Of a stretch of DNA of 64,000 bases, positions 12,308 through 25,062 are shown one piece after another. Under the pieces are notes generated by a model. The model was not told the DNA's origin and searched no databases. It was given only the letters and a program-made list of their open reading frames with translations. Every line of letters starts with the position of its first letter. The stretch's first letter is position 1. Source of the DNA: Cenococcum geophilum 1.58 (Eukaryota; Ascomycota; Dothideomycetes; Gloniales; Gloniaceae); assembly GCA_001692895.1 (NCBI GenBank), contig KV748187.1:1189715-1253714 (forward strand), given 5' to 3'. The translations under genes were made by a program, and so were the position numbers.

Positions 12308-13906
12308 TGTTAGAATATATGGACAGATGGTTACGTAGTCACGTATCTCTAATTAGTCACCCTTATGGTGACTTATCAGCCCTCTACTTAGGCACTGCGA
12401 TCCTTACAATCCTCTGCTTTTGATACCTATTAAACAAGAATCAATTTAATAGTTAATAGGCCATACAAGTGCACTTAGGTGATACCGACATTAATTAATG
12501 GTCAACCTTACCGGTTGGCTATAGAGCAATAAGGTTCACTGCCGCCCCAGCAGCTTTAATTGAAAGCAGCATTCCAGTACCTAGCAGCAAAAACCACACC
12601 AGCAGCTCCGGTAGCATCTAACCCTAGCCAGCTTAGAATATTTACATAAATACGTAACATATAAGACATTCTATAGCACGCAAATCAATACCTAGTATGA
12701 CCTCTTTACTGAGTGCCAGTACCCCTAGCTTATTAACAGCACCCAACACCCAACCGCCCTTGGGCAGTACCCTATTAGCAGCTACCTTAGCAGCTACCTC
12801 AGCAGCTACCCTAGCAGTACTACGGCAGCGCTCTAGCCGTACACAGCACACCAGCTTTTACAGCACCCAACATCCAACTACCTAACTGCTTTACGCAGTA
12901 CCCCAGCGTAGCTACGCAACTTAGCAGTAAACTAATATCTAGTACGCGTCTTAGCATACAAATTAATACCCAACAGCCTTGTGCAGTACTCCAGCGTTAT
13001 AGCAACCTAGCAGCGTTAGCAGCACCAAATACCCAATAATCCAGTAGCGTCACAGCAGCATCCCATAACCTAGCAGCGTCAGCAGTACCCAATACCCAAC
13101 AACCTAGCAGCGTTAGCAGCATCCCACAACCCAGCAGCATCAGCAGCACCCCCTATAACCCCGATACCGTCTGCCGCCTTCCTTACAGATCTGCTACGTC
13201 GAAAATCACGTTAACAGCACGCCCCTAAACGCCAGCGTGCCCCCTTCCCTCCTACGGCCTTTGCAAGCCACGAATACCACGTTAACAGAGTCTATATATT
13301 GGTGGTTTTACGCATAAAGAAAGAACTGCTAGTGTTGGAATGTATAGACAAAGGTTACGTAGTCACACAAGAATTCGTGCCGATACGCCTACGAATATGA
13401 CCCCGTTGCTGGCATTATACTACCACCCGAACGACCCTGTCGCTAGTACCGTACTACTACCTACACAGACAATAATCGTGCCAATATGCATACGATACAT
13501 TGACCAAATGATTATGCCGATACGCCTGCGATCTACCAACCGACCAATAGACGAGCCCTACGTTCAACCACTATTACCACCCGACGCTCGCACCGTACTG
13601 CTATTACAATAGACTCTTGCTGCCCTGCCTGCAGCCAACTGACTTCTACTGCTTCTACCTGCAGCTAAACTAACACCGTACTGCCTTCTTGTAGCGCTAT
13701 AAGCATAAAGAAAGAACTGCTAGTGTTGGAATATATGGACAGATGGTTACGTAGTCACGTGTCTCTGATTAGTTACCCTTATGGTGACTCATTAGCCCCC
13801 TACTTAGGCACTGCGATCCTTATGATCCTCTGCTTTCGATACCTATTAGACAAGAATCAATTTAACAGTTAATAGGCCATACAAGTGCACTTAGGTGATA
13901 CCGACA
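12308..13906. mobile_element. Small non-autonomous LTR element (TRIM-like)
   Basis: 1599 bp element with 183 bp terminal direct repeats (12308-12490 and 13724-13906), each starting TGTT and ending CCGACA, flanked by exact 5 bp duplication ACTTC (12303-12307 and 13907-13911). It sits in the RT region of the surrounding Gypsy element. The inside is GC-richer than the host element and has no gag or pol similarity; the short open frames there are Ala/Gln-rich translations of CAGC repeats. A 34 bp piece of LTR start at 13333-13366 is preceded by the same 20 bp (CATAAAGAAAGAACTGCTAG) that precedes the right LTR, so the 3' end was partly duplicated. It looks young next to its surroundings; the autonomous partner is not in the window. 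Confidence 0.85.
12560..13160 (+). repeat. CAGC-rich imperfect minisatellite inside the TRIM-like element
   Basis: Repeated words TAGCAGCGTTAGCAGC, CAGCAGCATCCC and AATACCCAACA recur in a loose array with a period of about 40 bp. Open frames over this array (for example 12697-12885) are repeat translations without a family match, so they are not annotated as genes. Confidence 0.7.
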
Positions 13907-16262
13907 ACTTCTTATCTTCTTTATAAATATAGATTTAATTAAAGGCAGCGACTACGTTAAGCTTTATAAAGTATTATACTTTTACTAAGTAGTTAAGCGT
14001 TTCTTAAAGTAGAGAAATTAGATATTAGTTTTAAATTATAATTATATTTAGGGCTTAATAATTAATANANAACCTTAAGCNTNCTNTANGTTTCTTAATA
14101 AANANTATANNTAAGGNAAATAGTAATTAACTAGNGNNAATAAATCCTTTCTCTAGGTGCTCTTTAAGGTATTATTATATTATAAGTAGCTCTTCTTATA
14201 ATATACCATATAATAGGCCGAACTTTAGCATTATACTTGGTTTAAGTTCTATTTTAAAATTATACTCGTCTTAATATAGGGGTAGTTAGTTTATAAATTA
14301 TTTCTTAAACGTATTAATTAGATTATAATATTCTTTAGATATAAGAGGTTAGGGGTTAATATATTGCTTTAGTTCTAATGCCTTCTTAATATCTTTTAGT
14401 ATTATAGTAAAGATCTTATAGTTTCGTTTTCTTACTAATAAATAAAAGGGTGCGGCTTATATTATATAAATTTTAAGGGGTTTTAATATATTATCTTCGC
14501 ATTCTTTACCATAATTAGTAGTTATAACTTTATTATATTGGTTTGGGGTTTATAGTAAGGGCAATTTCTATTATATTAAATTTAAATAGTTATATATTTA
14601 TAGGGCAAGTAGTATTTTAAGTAATAACTTTAGCAGTAGGTTATATGGAATTTTAGTATTTCTTTAACCCAGCTAATTAAAGAGTTATATTGTTTTAGCT
14701 ATCTATATTTAAGTATTACCTTATAATACTTTAAGGGTATTATAAATAGGGAAACGTATTTAAGGTATTTGCCTATTTACATCTTTATAAGAGTATAGTA
14801 CGTTAATTTGCTATATATTAAGGGCTTACTATTAAAGCCTTATAGGCCTTAGGGCTTATTAAGTTTCTTTAAATTTAAGCGTTAAGTTTTTACGTAGTTT
14901 ATATTAATAAAGCCTATACTAGTAACTTCGCTATCTATAAGGATTTATACTTCCTTTTATTTTTTAAGTATTTAAATTTTGCTAAGTATATTAAGGAAGT
15001 TATATTATATATTAGCGCTAAAAGAGCCTAGATACTTATACTCTTCCACTTCTTATCTTAAGGCGCAACTTAGCCCTAGAATAATTCATTTTCTAAATTA
15101 ACTAAAGGTAAGATACTTTATAGCAACTAAGTATAATTTAAGGACTAAGAGGAACTACATTAAACCTTTTTAAAAGGGTAAGTTTAGTAATTTCTTTAAA
15201 TACATCTCCTTTTACTATATCTAAAGTATTCTCTATTTACGGCTTATATTTTTTATTTATTGGTTCCTAAGGGTATATAGGATTAAGTAGTATTAAGGTC
15301 TATAGGGCTATATATAGGGCTTTTTATTTTTAAAAATAGGTCGCGCTTTAGGGTATATACTAGTTTTATAAAGTTTTAAATATAGGGTATAGTTAGCTTT
15401 AAGGAATAAGTCCATTTATTATATCTAAGGTCCTTATTAATTTATTAATATATTATAGCAAATTTAGGTAAATCCTTTAGCAGTTCTTTACTTACTAACT
15501 CTACTCTAATTTTATCTAAAATAGCTTAACGGAGAATAGTAACTCTAGCGGCTTTATTCTAATCTAGTTTACTAATAAGGCCTAAAAATTCTAAAAAGAA
15601 GTTAGTAAAGTCTTAGTTCTATTATTATAGGTTTTTAAGTTTAGTAATGGCTATATATTTGCGGCTAGTATTATTATACGTTTATTTTAGTAAAGGGATA
15701 AAGATTTTAAAATTAATAAAGGTGCTGTTATAGAAGAATGGGTCTATAGTTTATATAGCGTCTTTACTTAAATAAGACATTCTATAGCTAATCTTACTAG
15801 CTTTAGTAAGGTATTAGTTATAGTTTATTAAAAGTTTAAGATAGAGCTTAGTTATAAAGGGATGTAGGTTATTTTAATTTCTATTAAATATTGGAGGGTT
15901 ACGGAGCTTTTTAGATTTTGTGGTAAGTATTAGGTTTATTATAGGTATAGGTTAAGCTACCGTTACTAGTTTAGGGTTTATATTTAATGGGCCGGGTTTA
16001 TATATAATTATTTTAATTTTATTTATAGGTGTTACTATTAGGGTCTTTAATATAAGTGCTTTAAGGTTATAGAGTTCTTTATAAATTATTTCTATTAATT
16101 ACTAGTACTAAGCTTTTAATATCGCTTATTATTAGGCCAAAGCATCTATAAAGGACTATTATATTATAGTTAACTATTCCCTAACTAGGGCTATAATACT
16201 TATAGTTAACACAGTAGGTTTAAGTTCGTTTACTATTTTAATAGTAGTTACTTTAACGGAAT

Positions 16263-16609
16263 ATAATATAAGGGCGTAAAGAGACTTTAGGGAAGATTTA
16301 AAGGAATAATATATATTCTATCTAAATTTAAGGGTATATAGCTCTTGCTAAGAACAAGACGTTACGTAAAAAAGAGAAGGAAATAACGAGAGAATTATAT
16401 AATTAAATAGTTAGGGGCTTAGTGGTCGATGCGTGCGTATATACGCACGCGGTCTTTAACGGACTTTAGTAGAATTTAATAGATCTGGTAGAACTTAGCA
16501 GAAGTTAATTAAGCTGGCAGAATTCGGCAGAATTTGGACAAGTGTTGGAATTTATCTGTCGAGTGTTTTGCCGAGACGTTCCTACTGTAACTGGGCTAGT
16601 CCTATTATA
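16263..16609 (-). repeat. 5' LTR of the Gypsy element
   Basis: 347 bp partner of 3078-3424. It is followed outside by the duplicated target GTAAG (16610-16614). It keeps slightly more G and C than the 3' copy, and the differences seen between the two are mainly C/T and G/A transitions, as expected from RIP. Confidence 0.85.
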
Positions 16610-16639
16610 GTAAGCGACAATAATATATAGTAAGATAGA

Positions 16640-17390
16640 CATTATTTAGCTATATATATAAACTATATAAAGGTGTTAAGACGTTATATAAGGAAAGAGG
16701 GTAGGAAAGCGGGAAGAAAGATTATATATTATTAACTTAGTTACTTAGTTAATATATATATAAAGTAGGATAAGATTTAGGTCCTAGTAGAACTTAGCAG
16801 AATTTAGGTTTTAGTAGAACTTAGTAGGATTTAGTAAAACTTAGCAGAATATAGCAGAATATAGCAGATTGCTATTAAATTGCTATAAATTACGGCAAAT
16901 TATGGTCTCGTAGTTAGTCTTTATTTACTATGTTGGTGGAAATAGGTAGACGTATATAAGGTATTACGGAGGTGTTTTTAACATAGACCTTAGTCCTAAT
17001 ATTCTTTTATAATAATTAAGGTAATCCTTTAGTATCTGTATAGAGTCCTTAGTAGGCTAAGCTAGCTATTTAACTTTATATTAAAGCTTATTCTTAATAG
17101 AATTACAGCACAATATAGCTTTAACCTTATACCACTCGCCCACTACTTTAAAGTATTTAATTACGCCTAAATAGAAGCTCTTTTCTAGTAGTAGTCTATA
17201 CTATAGCTTTAATAGGTTTATATAAAATACTAGATACATATAGGCTATAGATAGGGGTAGTTAGAGATAGTAAGCCAGCTTACTAATTTATTTCTTAATT
17301 TAAAAGGGACCTAGATATCTTATATTAAGCTTCTTTAATAGTTAATAAGTCTTAATATTTATTAAATATAATAGACCTTTTTTTTTCTTT
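16640..17390 (-). mobile_element. Second Gypsy (chromovirus) relic, 3' end only
   Basis: Minus-strand sequence at about 17240-17380 matches the C-terminal integrase tail of Gypsy elements (KYLGPFK-type and SLAY-type words). About 16985-17160 matches a chromodomain (EWYKV, KNKL and YKVKW-like words). The stretch 16740-16880 repeats AGAACTTAGCAGAA about five times and resembles the LTR interior of the 3078-16609 element, so it is probably the LTR side. No second LTR or target duplication was found. Heavily RIP-mutated fragment. Confidence 0.65.
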
Positions 17391-17597
17391 TTTTTATATC
17401 TATTATATTATACTACGTATAATACTGCGTATACAGCCTCTAGGCTATAGCGCTATAGTTCTATATACATAAATCCTTTCTAAGCAGCTTTAAGTAGATG
17501 ACTGGATTATATAAAAGGTAAAAAAGAAGTTACGCCTACTATATTATAATAAAATTCGAATAATAGTTTAAAACACAATAGATAGAAGGTCCTTACA

Positions 17598-18662
17598 TTA
17601 CTGACTGCCTGGCTTCATATACGCTTGTGGGTGCAGGATGAAGCTTGCTGCCACCTCCCTCATCTCATTAGCTTCGGGCGAATACTTATCTGCCATTTCT
17701 CTGTGCTCCAAACTCTTTAATGCCCAATTCGCACCTTCCTCCCACAGCTCAATTCTTCCGTGAGACAATGATGCCATGCGATAAGCTTGTGCAGAGTAGT
17801 CCACCAGACGCTCGGCTTCAACCAAGCCCACAAGCCCTAAACTCCTATTCACCAATCTTTGGGTTTTCTTCTTGCAACCACACCCAATCCGACCTTAGCA
17901 CTCAACTCGCTTTCCAAACTCTCGATGAGTTGTCGAATCTCCGTACGCCTCGAATCGCTAACGATGGCATCTCCCATGCCAGCTGCACATGCTTCGCACT
18001 CGCACTTGAATCCATATTGATGCAATCTCATTGCCCTTTCCGCCTTCGTCCTCAGCAGGGGAATATGTGACACCAGTATTTCCTCGCCCTTGTTGATCTG
18101 ACTTGCCGCATAGACAATGCGTTTCCCCAGTTGTTGACTCCAGAAGTATACGGCATTAGGTCGGCATGAGTGGTTTATTCGTGCCACTTTCGGGGAAAGA
18201 CCAAAGGAGTCCCCCGTATTGAAGGCATTACTCCGGGATATGGGCATTAGATAGTCTTCTTCCGTGTTTAGCGCTTCGGTCAGGAAGACATGGGCGTGAA
18301 GTGAGAGGTAGAGGGATTGATCTTCCCCGGACAGTGAGAAAAAGGCAGTGCGTGAGCTGGACATCATAGCTTCCAGACACCTTCGACCATCTGGGGAGGA
18401 AGTACGGTACCAGTGGGGCTTCATGCACGATAGGTGTGCCAGGCTGAAGGGTGCGAGCTGCGAAAACGCCAAGGCCTTTGTTGGGGCTAGGCTTGATAAT
18501 ATAGACTTCCGGAGGGGCAGAGCAGGTGAAATTCTGTGTCTGCCATGATGGGATGTGAAAAAGATGTTGCGGTGGTAGTATTGGAATGTCACATGCTATC
18601 GTTAAAGTCAAACTAGTTGCTAGAAAGAAGATCAGAGAGGGAAACAGAATCTTGGAAAACAT
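17598..18662 (-). CDS. SET-domain protein, three exons
   Basis: Predicted lysine methyltransferase-like protein of about 321 residues. The first exon (18662-18406) starts with a hydrophobic signal-type segment (FPSLIFFLATSLTL) and then SET-N with GLGVFAARTLQPGTPI. The second (18356-17907) carries the SET core INHSCRPNA, then GEEI and a post-SET-like CECEAC. The third (17856-17598) is a helical C-terminus (VEAERLVDYSAQAYRMAS). Joining requires introns of 49 nt (18357-18405, GTACTT...CCAG) and 50 nt (17857-17906, GTTGAG...AAAG). Both restore phase, and the summed exons are divisible by three. The donors are weak, so two one-base frameshifts in a decaying gene remain possible. The SET family transfers methyl groups from S-adenosylmethionine; the substrate here is unknown. 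The gene stands alone between RIP-decayed repeats, with a Gypsy relic 200 bp downstream. Confidence 0.78.
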
Positions 18663-19099
18663 AGCGATGGGTTGGAGTTACATTTGGGCTTGCAAATGAG
18701 GTAGGGAAATGTTGAGAATGAGAATCGGGAGGCTTATACTTAAAGGACAGCCATCGAGGGTGTCAAATGAACGAAGAAGGGTTTCAAGGTGAACTCCGTG
18801 ATTATCATTCTGAAGTGTGCTATTGGAACGAGAATCGGCCGAATTGAATATAATTGCGACATTCGGAAGTAAACGTTAAGAGAAATAAGATTCGAATCTC
18901 GTTGCATTGCGTAATGGGGTCTCAATCGCAAGAGTGCGCAAGATGGAAATCCGTGCGTTAATTATTTGTGCCGAGAGCAGTATGGCCAAAAATTACAATA
19001 AGCGAATTGAAATAAATCGATATCGGATACCGGATTATCCAATATTATTTTATTTTAATTCGCTTATCATAATATATATTAGATCGCACACTTTAACTT
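18663..19099. promoter_or_regulatory. Upstream region of the SET gene, no gene seen
   Basis: GC-balanced noncoding sequence next to the start of the SET gene that turns AT-rich near 19.0 kb. Two short open frames here (18740-18931 minus and 18907-19101 plus) overlap each other and have no recognisable motif. The promoter of the SET gene should lie here, but no clear element was identified. Confidence 0.4.
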
Positions 19100-19574
19100 A
19101 AAATCTCTACTATATACTAGATTCTTCTAGTAATCACAGCTTTAGAGATTAATCTTAAGTCTTCTCTTTCTAAGGTTATATCTAAAACTATATTATTTAT
19201 TTAATTAACTTTAAAATCTTAAAAGAATTGGTCTAATATTTATAATTTCTATTATACGGTACTAAAAGGAGAAGAGCGTAACTCTTATAGAAGATTACTT
19301 TATTTCTATAATTAATACGATTTTAAAGTAAGCTTAATAATAAACTTCTAGGGTTACTACTTATCCTAATATAGAATTTAAATTAAACTATATAAAAAGA
19401 ATTATTATATAGTAGAAGTAGCTAAAGTATTATAATTAGTCTTTAATAAGCTATGGCTTAAAAACCACGATCTTAATAACGTGTTCTACTACTTAACTAG
19501 CAACACTACCAAACCAGCCACCCTAAAAACCCACCAAAAAATGGAAAAACTGCACCTTAATATCTTAGTAATGG

Positions 19575-19798
19575 TGTATAATTACAGCACCTGGTGTACT
19601 AACCGCGTATTTACGCGTTTGGTGCATTAACCACGTGCTTATAAAGCACTAACTAATTAGGGGGGACGCGTTAGTATATAGACTACGTAACCTACTTTAA
19701 TAAAACGATAGTTACTACTATCTAAAAGAGCATATAATACTATACGTATTTCGTGCCCCTAGATATAACTTATTTATATTATTAAATTAATATAAACA
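19575..19798 (+). repeat. 5' LTR of Copia element
   Basis: 224 bp, starts TGTATAATTACAGCACC and ends AATATAAACA. It matches 27574-27797 along the full length. It contains two tandem copies of a unit near GGTGTACTAACCGCGTA. Confidence 0.88.
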
Positions 19799-22763
19799 CT
19801 AATTAGTAAGTGCGCACAGATTAGCAATTACTTAATATCTCTCCCTAAGCGATACACGATAGCGACTACCCGTTTATATCCTAGTACGACCTACTAGAAG
19901 GTCGGAAGTTGGGGATTATAGACTATATTACAATCTCTATATACTTATTTAAGTCTTAGTACGGTTTATTAGAAGTTTATAAACGCGAATATAGACCTTT
20001 ATAGAACCCTTTACTCTCCTATAAACTATTACGGACCTATTAATTGCCTTTATAGACTATTATAAGACCTCTTAAACTATTACTGACCCGTTAATTAATT
20101 TTACAGACCGTTATAAGACCTCCTTTACCTACTATAAGCTACTACCACCTGCTATAAGCTCCTTTTAACCCGTTACAGCTTATATAAATATACTACGCTA
20201 TATAATATAGCAGATATAAGCAAGTAAATCAACGAAGGTTAAAAGAAGTGGAGTTAAGGAGTTAACCTTACGTCTATAAATGGCGTTAACGACTATATTA
20301 ATTTTAAAATCCTTAAATACGGACACTTTAAGCTTCTAAATAACGATCTATAGGAATAATATAAGGAAGACTTTACGGACTTTATAGAAGCTATTTTTAA
20401 GGCTTATAACCTTATAACTACCTATAACCTATAAACCCTCTTACGTAACTAAGGTGTATAGGTTAAAAGGGATAAGCGAGTTACTATTACACGGTCTCTA
20501 TATAATACCCTATATAAGGAGGACCAAACAGAATAAACTAAAGAGTAGATTTTAGATTATATTAAAACCAGTAAACTCTTTACCTCCTTTAAACTTAATA
20601 GGATCTTTAGTCTTATAGACGACCTATTTAACTAAAGTGGTTTTAAAATTAATTTTACGGACTAAAGTATACCTAACCCTTAAGTTATGGACTGTAATAC
20701 CCCTATAAACTAAAATATAGACTAAAACCCTTTTGTTACTTAAGTTATAGATCCGCAAACTACCTAAATAAAGACTTATAGTAAGGAGCTAGCTAACCTA
20801 GCCAAGCTCTATACTAACGAATCTAAGTATATTAGTAAAAATAATAACTTTAACTTTAAACTAACTATCTTTACGGACCTCTATTAGAAGGCTAATATTC
20901 CTAAATAGGAGTTTAGCTAAGCCTACTTTATTATACTACGCGGCCTAGCCCTTAACTACTATTATACCAACCTTAAAAGTAACCCCCTTAGTATTCCCTT
21001 TAATAAGCTATATAAATCTATACGTAATTACTTTAAAGGGCTAGAATATAAGCATAATATCCTTATATAATAGAATGCGATTAAGTTATAAACCGTAATT
21101 AATAAGAATACCGAAAAATAGACTATAAATTCTTATTAAAGACCTTCGGTACCTATTGCACGGCCTTAATACTAAGCTTTAAATAGATAACTTCTTATAT
21201 AATAAACTTATTATAGCTTACTAGGAAATAGAACCCTATAAGTACGCCTATTATAAGCCTATAGACACCTTAGCTAGCCTTATTAATAATTTACGGTCCT
21301 CTATTATAACATATAAAGTTTTAAACCCACTAGGTAGTACTTAAGCCTTTATTATAAACCTATAAAACCCATAAACTAACTTAGATGCCTACTTTACGGA
21401 CCGCCGCTACTGCTAGTAGTGCCTATACTAACTAAGTCCTAACCGTAACTCCTATAGTAACTTCCGTATAAAAATATACCCCCATAGGCAAACCGGCTAG
21501 AAGTGCTTTATATACAGTAAGGAGGAATATTAGTTTATAAGGCATACCTAGAAAGAGCGTAATAAGTCTAAGAAGAGATTTAATAGTTAGATTAACTAGT
21601 TTATCCTAGACTATAAAGGAGAGGAAATAGAGGAGTCTCTTAACAAGTTAATGAAAGCCCTTATAATTAACTTTAATTTAAATACTTAGGAATAGGAGAC
21701 CTTAGAGATATTTCTAACTACTTTTAGACCTTTTACAGACGGCTAAGCCTTTAATATTACAACCGTATTAGCTAACCGCTCCTTTATACACTTAATTACA
21801 CCCAAAAACTAACCCGTAAGTATACTTATTAGACCTATTATAGATATTACGGGCCGTAAACAGGACCCATTTATATATATTACTATAGAACGCTATACCC
21901 CTAAAGAATTTTATGGCGTTATAATCAATATAAATACCTTTAAGAAGTCTACTATAGGTTACGGACAATACCTTATATATAAAACCACTATAAATAATAA
22001 TACGGATATTAATATTATGTAAACTAGGGCTATAAACGTCTAATTTAGCATCGGCCTAACCGCATTAATTAGATTAGTTATAGTTAAGACTTTAATTAAT
22101 CTAGTTAACTTCCACGTAGTAAAAGCGGACACCCCTTTCCTACTCTACCTTATGGATATAGATAGGTTATAGGTTTACTATAATAATATTATAGACACCC
22201 TAATTAGCCCCGCAATTGCCCTAGAAAGTAAGCATATTACTCTACTAATTATATAATAATTCAGACACCCGTTCCTTATATAGGGAGAGACTTTACAGAC
22301 CTATATTTAGGAATCTTTTAACTATAACCCATGCTACCTTACTAGTACGGAAATCCACCGCCTATACTGCTGTTTCGGCTACCTATTAGCCGAAAAGCTG
22401 TATAAAGTCCTTAAACGCTTTAAACATAACAATATTAACAGAAAGGTAATTAACTACCCAACTAAATACCGCTCCTTCTGCTAGAAATACAGACGTTCCC
22501 TAGGCTAATTTAAGTTTACTCTTTATAAAGACCTTAATTTTAACTACTTAGTATACGTAGACATTATGTATATTAACGGCAGCCTAGTATTACATATAAT
22601 TAATAAGGCAACCCGCTATTAAGCCACCCGTTAGTTATAAAATATATCCTTAAAATATACTTAGGATATTTTACGGACCTGCTAAATTAACACATACGTT
22701 AAACCCCTTAAGTATTTCATCTATAACGCTAGTAGGAACTTTATTAGTAAGGAATTCTAATAG

Positions 22764-23010
22764 TGTGGGAGGGTACGACCACTCTCAGATAGGAAAGTCA
22801 CAGTGCTGTCTGTCTGTCTGTCGGTCGGTCGGTCGGTCGGTCGGTCGGTCGGTCGTCAGTCGTAATCAATCAGTAGGAAAGCAGTCAGTAAGAAGAAAGG
22901 AAAGAATGTATTCCCGGTCGGTTGTGATGTCCAAGAAGGAGGGAAGCCGAAGGCTCTATAAATACAGGAATATGCCAAGGCACTAAGCAGTGGCCTATTT
23001 TACCCCACCA
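22764..23010 (-). repeat. Solo LTR of a Gypsy-like family
   Basis: 247 bp insert starting TGTGGGAGGGTACGAC and ending CCCCACCA on the plus strand, flanked by the exact duplication TAATAG (22758-22763 and 23011-23016). It is homologous to the LTRs at 57476-57728 and 63216-63468, and its orientation is inferred from that element. It carries a run of tandem GGTC units (22820-22852), one likely source of length variation among the LTR copies. It was left by recombination between the two LTRs of an insertion into the Copia element. It is less mutated than its host and so younger. Confidence 0.87.
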
Positions 23011-25062
23011 TAATAGTACGCTATGGCCATAGCTATTTTAATAAAAGCCATTCCAGTTAAGACGTATTAGTCTATTAGGCTTATTAAGTAAGCTTACCTA
23101 ACTTTATAAAGAGCCTACTAGATTATTACAGACAAGTATAAGGATATTTAAAAGGAACTAGCTTTATAGATAGCTATAAAAGCCGTTAATAATACCGCTG
23201 GCCCTAACGGATTAGTACCTACCCTTTTAGTTTACGGAGCCTACCTAAGAATAGGTAACCTAAACCCTCCTACCCCGTCCGTCATGGAGTATACAGCTAT
23301 AATACGGAAGGTAATAGCCGAAATAGTTAAGTTATAGACTAAACAGGCTGTTAGTAGCGCTTTATACTACTGTAACGGACCTAATATAACCTTAGTTTAC
23401 GACCTTCCGCTTAATTCTAAAGTCCTTATATAGTAGAAAAGCGGCAGTTAAACTGGACCTTACTATTTACTAACTATAGAAAATAAAACATACTATATAC
23501 AACTTCCTAATAAACTAACTAGGTTTAGAAGCATATCTATAAACCCCTATTTTTGGCCTAAAAATACCTATAACGTTAAACCAGATAAACTAAAAGCCCC
23601 TATTAAACTAGATAAATTAAAAACACCCATTAAACTAGATAAACTAGAAGCACCCCTGCCTACTTTAGAAGACCCCTAGAAACTTACTAAACCTACTAAA
23701 CCTGCTATAAAGCGTAGTTAAGGACGCCCCTAAATGCACCCTATAACTAAAAACCCCATAATAAAGAATTACTTAACCTCTATAGGCACATTTGTAAGGC
23801 AACCTCTACCCGCGGATATATTAGTTCTAGTATAGGAATCCCCTTTTACGGACTTATAACGCAAAGAGATTAATAAACTACTTAAAAAGGGCGTCTTTAT
23901 AGTTGTAATAGAGAGAGACGTTCCATAAGGCGTCCGTATATTTAACTTACGCTTTATTAATAAAATTAAGCACCTTAGTACTAATAAAGCCTTTAAAAAG
24001 TTAAGGCTCATTATATAAGCTTATAATAACTAAGGAAAGGACTTAGTCCTTATATAATCGCCTACAACCTAATAAGTTAGTTAATGGATTATACTTATAC
24101 TTATACCTAGACTATAACAAATTAAACCTATAGCCCTTTATTTACGGGATATCTTATAAGCCTATATACAGTCCAATACCTACCTAAGTAGAGATATCTT
24201 TATATAATCACCCTATAAGCTTAACTTATAACTAGGAATAATTTTATAGGTTATAAAACCCCTTTACGGAGTACCGGAAGCCAGAAACCATTGGTTTAAG
24301 ATATATTACTAGCATTATATTAGTAAACTTAAAATGGAATAGTTAACCTACAACTCCTACCTCCTATACACCCAATTAAACGGCCTTAGTATTATTAGAC
24401 TCTAAATAGACGATACCCTCTTTTTAGCGGACTAGACTTTTATGGACGCTAAAGAGACTAAATTGTAAAAGGCTAAGTTCCTAGTAAAGCTATAAAAGTA
24501 GTTAACTAAGCAGACTCTAATTAAGTTTAATAGAGGTTTAATTATATAAAAGGGTAACCTAATTAAGCTAACTTAGGAACGCTAAGCTTAAAACCTAAAG
24601 CCTATTATAGTAAAGCTTATGGACCTTACTAGTTCCCGCAAAGAGACCTATAAGACCGTAAATATAAAGGACTAATACGTTGCATAGCGTGTAAGAGGCG
24701 TCTATATTACTATAGTCTGTTAACCTAAATCTGCCTATAATTTATCCTTTACGGCCCAGGCAATAGATTTATAAAAGGAAAATATTAAGCAGCTCAATAA
24801 GCGCATTTAGTGGCAAATTAACAATGCAGTAAGGGGACTTACTTTTATACTACTAGACCTAAATTCCCTTAACTTACTAGTATTTACGGACGCCTCCTTT
24901 GCTAATAATAGGGACCTATTATTATAAATTAGCTTTATAATTGTACTTACGGACTATAATTAGGACGTAAATATATTATACTAATCTTTAATTAAATGTA
25001 AATAAGTAACCCGCAGTATACTAGCTTCTAAACTATATATACTAGCTTATGGCTTTAATATA

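Larger units (their letters stand above)
3078..16609 (-). mobile_element. Gypsy (chromovirus) LTR retrotransposon, RIP-decayed
   Basis: Minus-strand Ty3/Gypsy element with 347 bp LTRs at both ends and exact target duplication GTAAG (3073-3077 and 16610-16614). A C-run/T-run at 3428-3438, read on the minus strand, is the polypurine tract beside the 3' LTR. Translated minus-strand sequence shows the pre-RT linker and start of RT (about 14.1-14.9 kb), RT with a YIN-type catalytic region (about 11.85-12.3 kb and 13.9-14.05 kb), integrase further left, and a chromodomain near 3.8-4.1 kb with the typical FLVKE and EFYKDYP words. Two younger elements sit inside it (4238-10173 and 12308-13906). Without them its length is about 6.0 kb, normal for the group. 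Dozens of breaks; inactive fossil. Undetermined bases occur at about 14067-14136. Confidence 0.88.

Noticed and set aside
12697-13612. Short plus-strand frames of 62 and 90 codons as genes
   Set aside because: They lie inside the TRIM-like element, follow its CAGC repeats or run across LTR pieces, and show no domain.
14067-14136. Apparent low-complexity sequence
   Set aside because: It contains many undetermined bases (n); no statement can be made from it.
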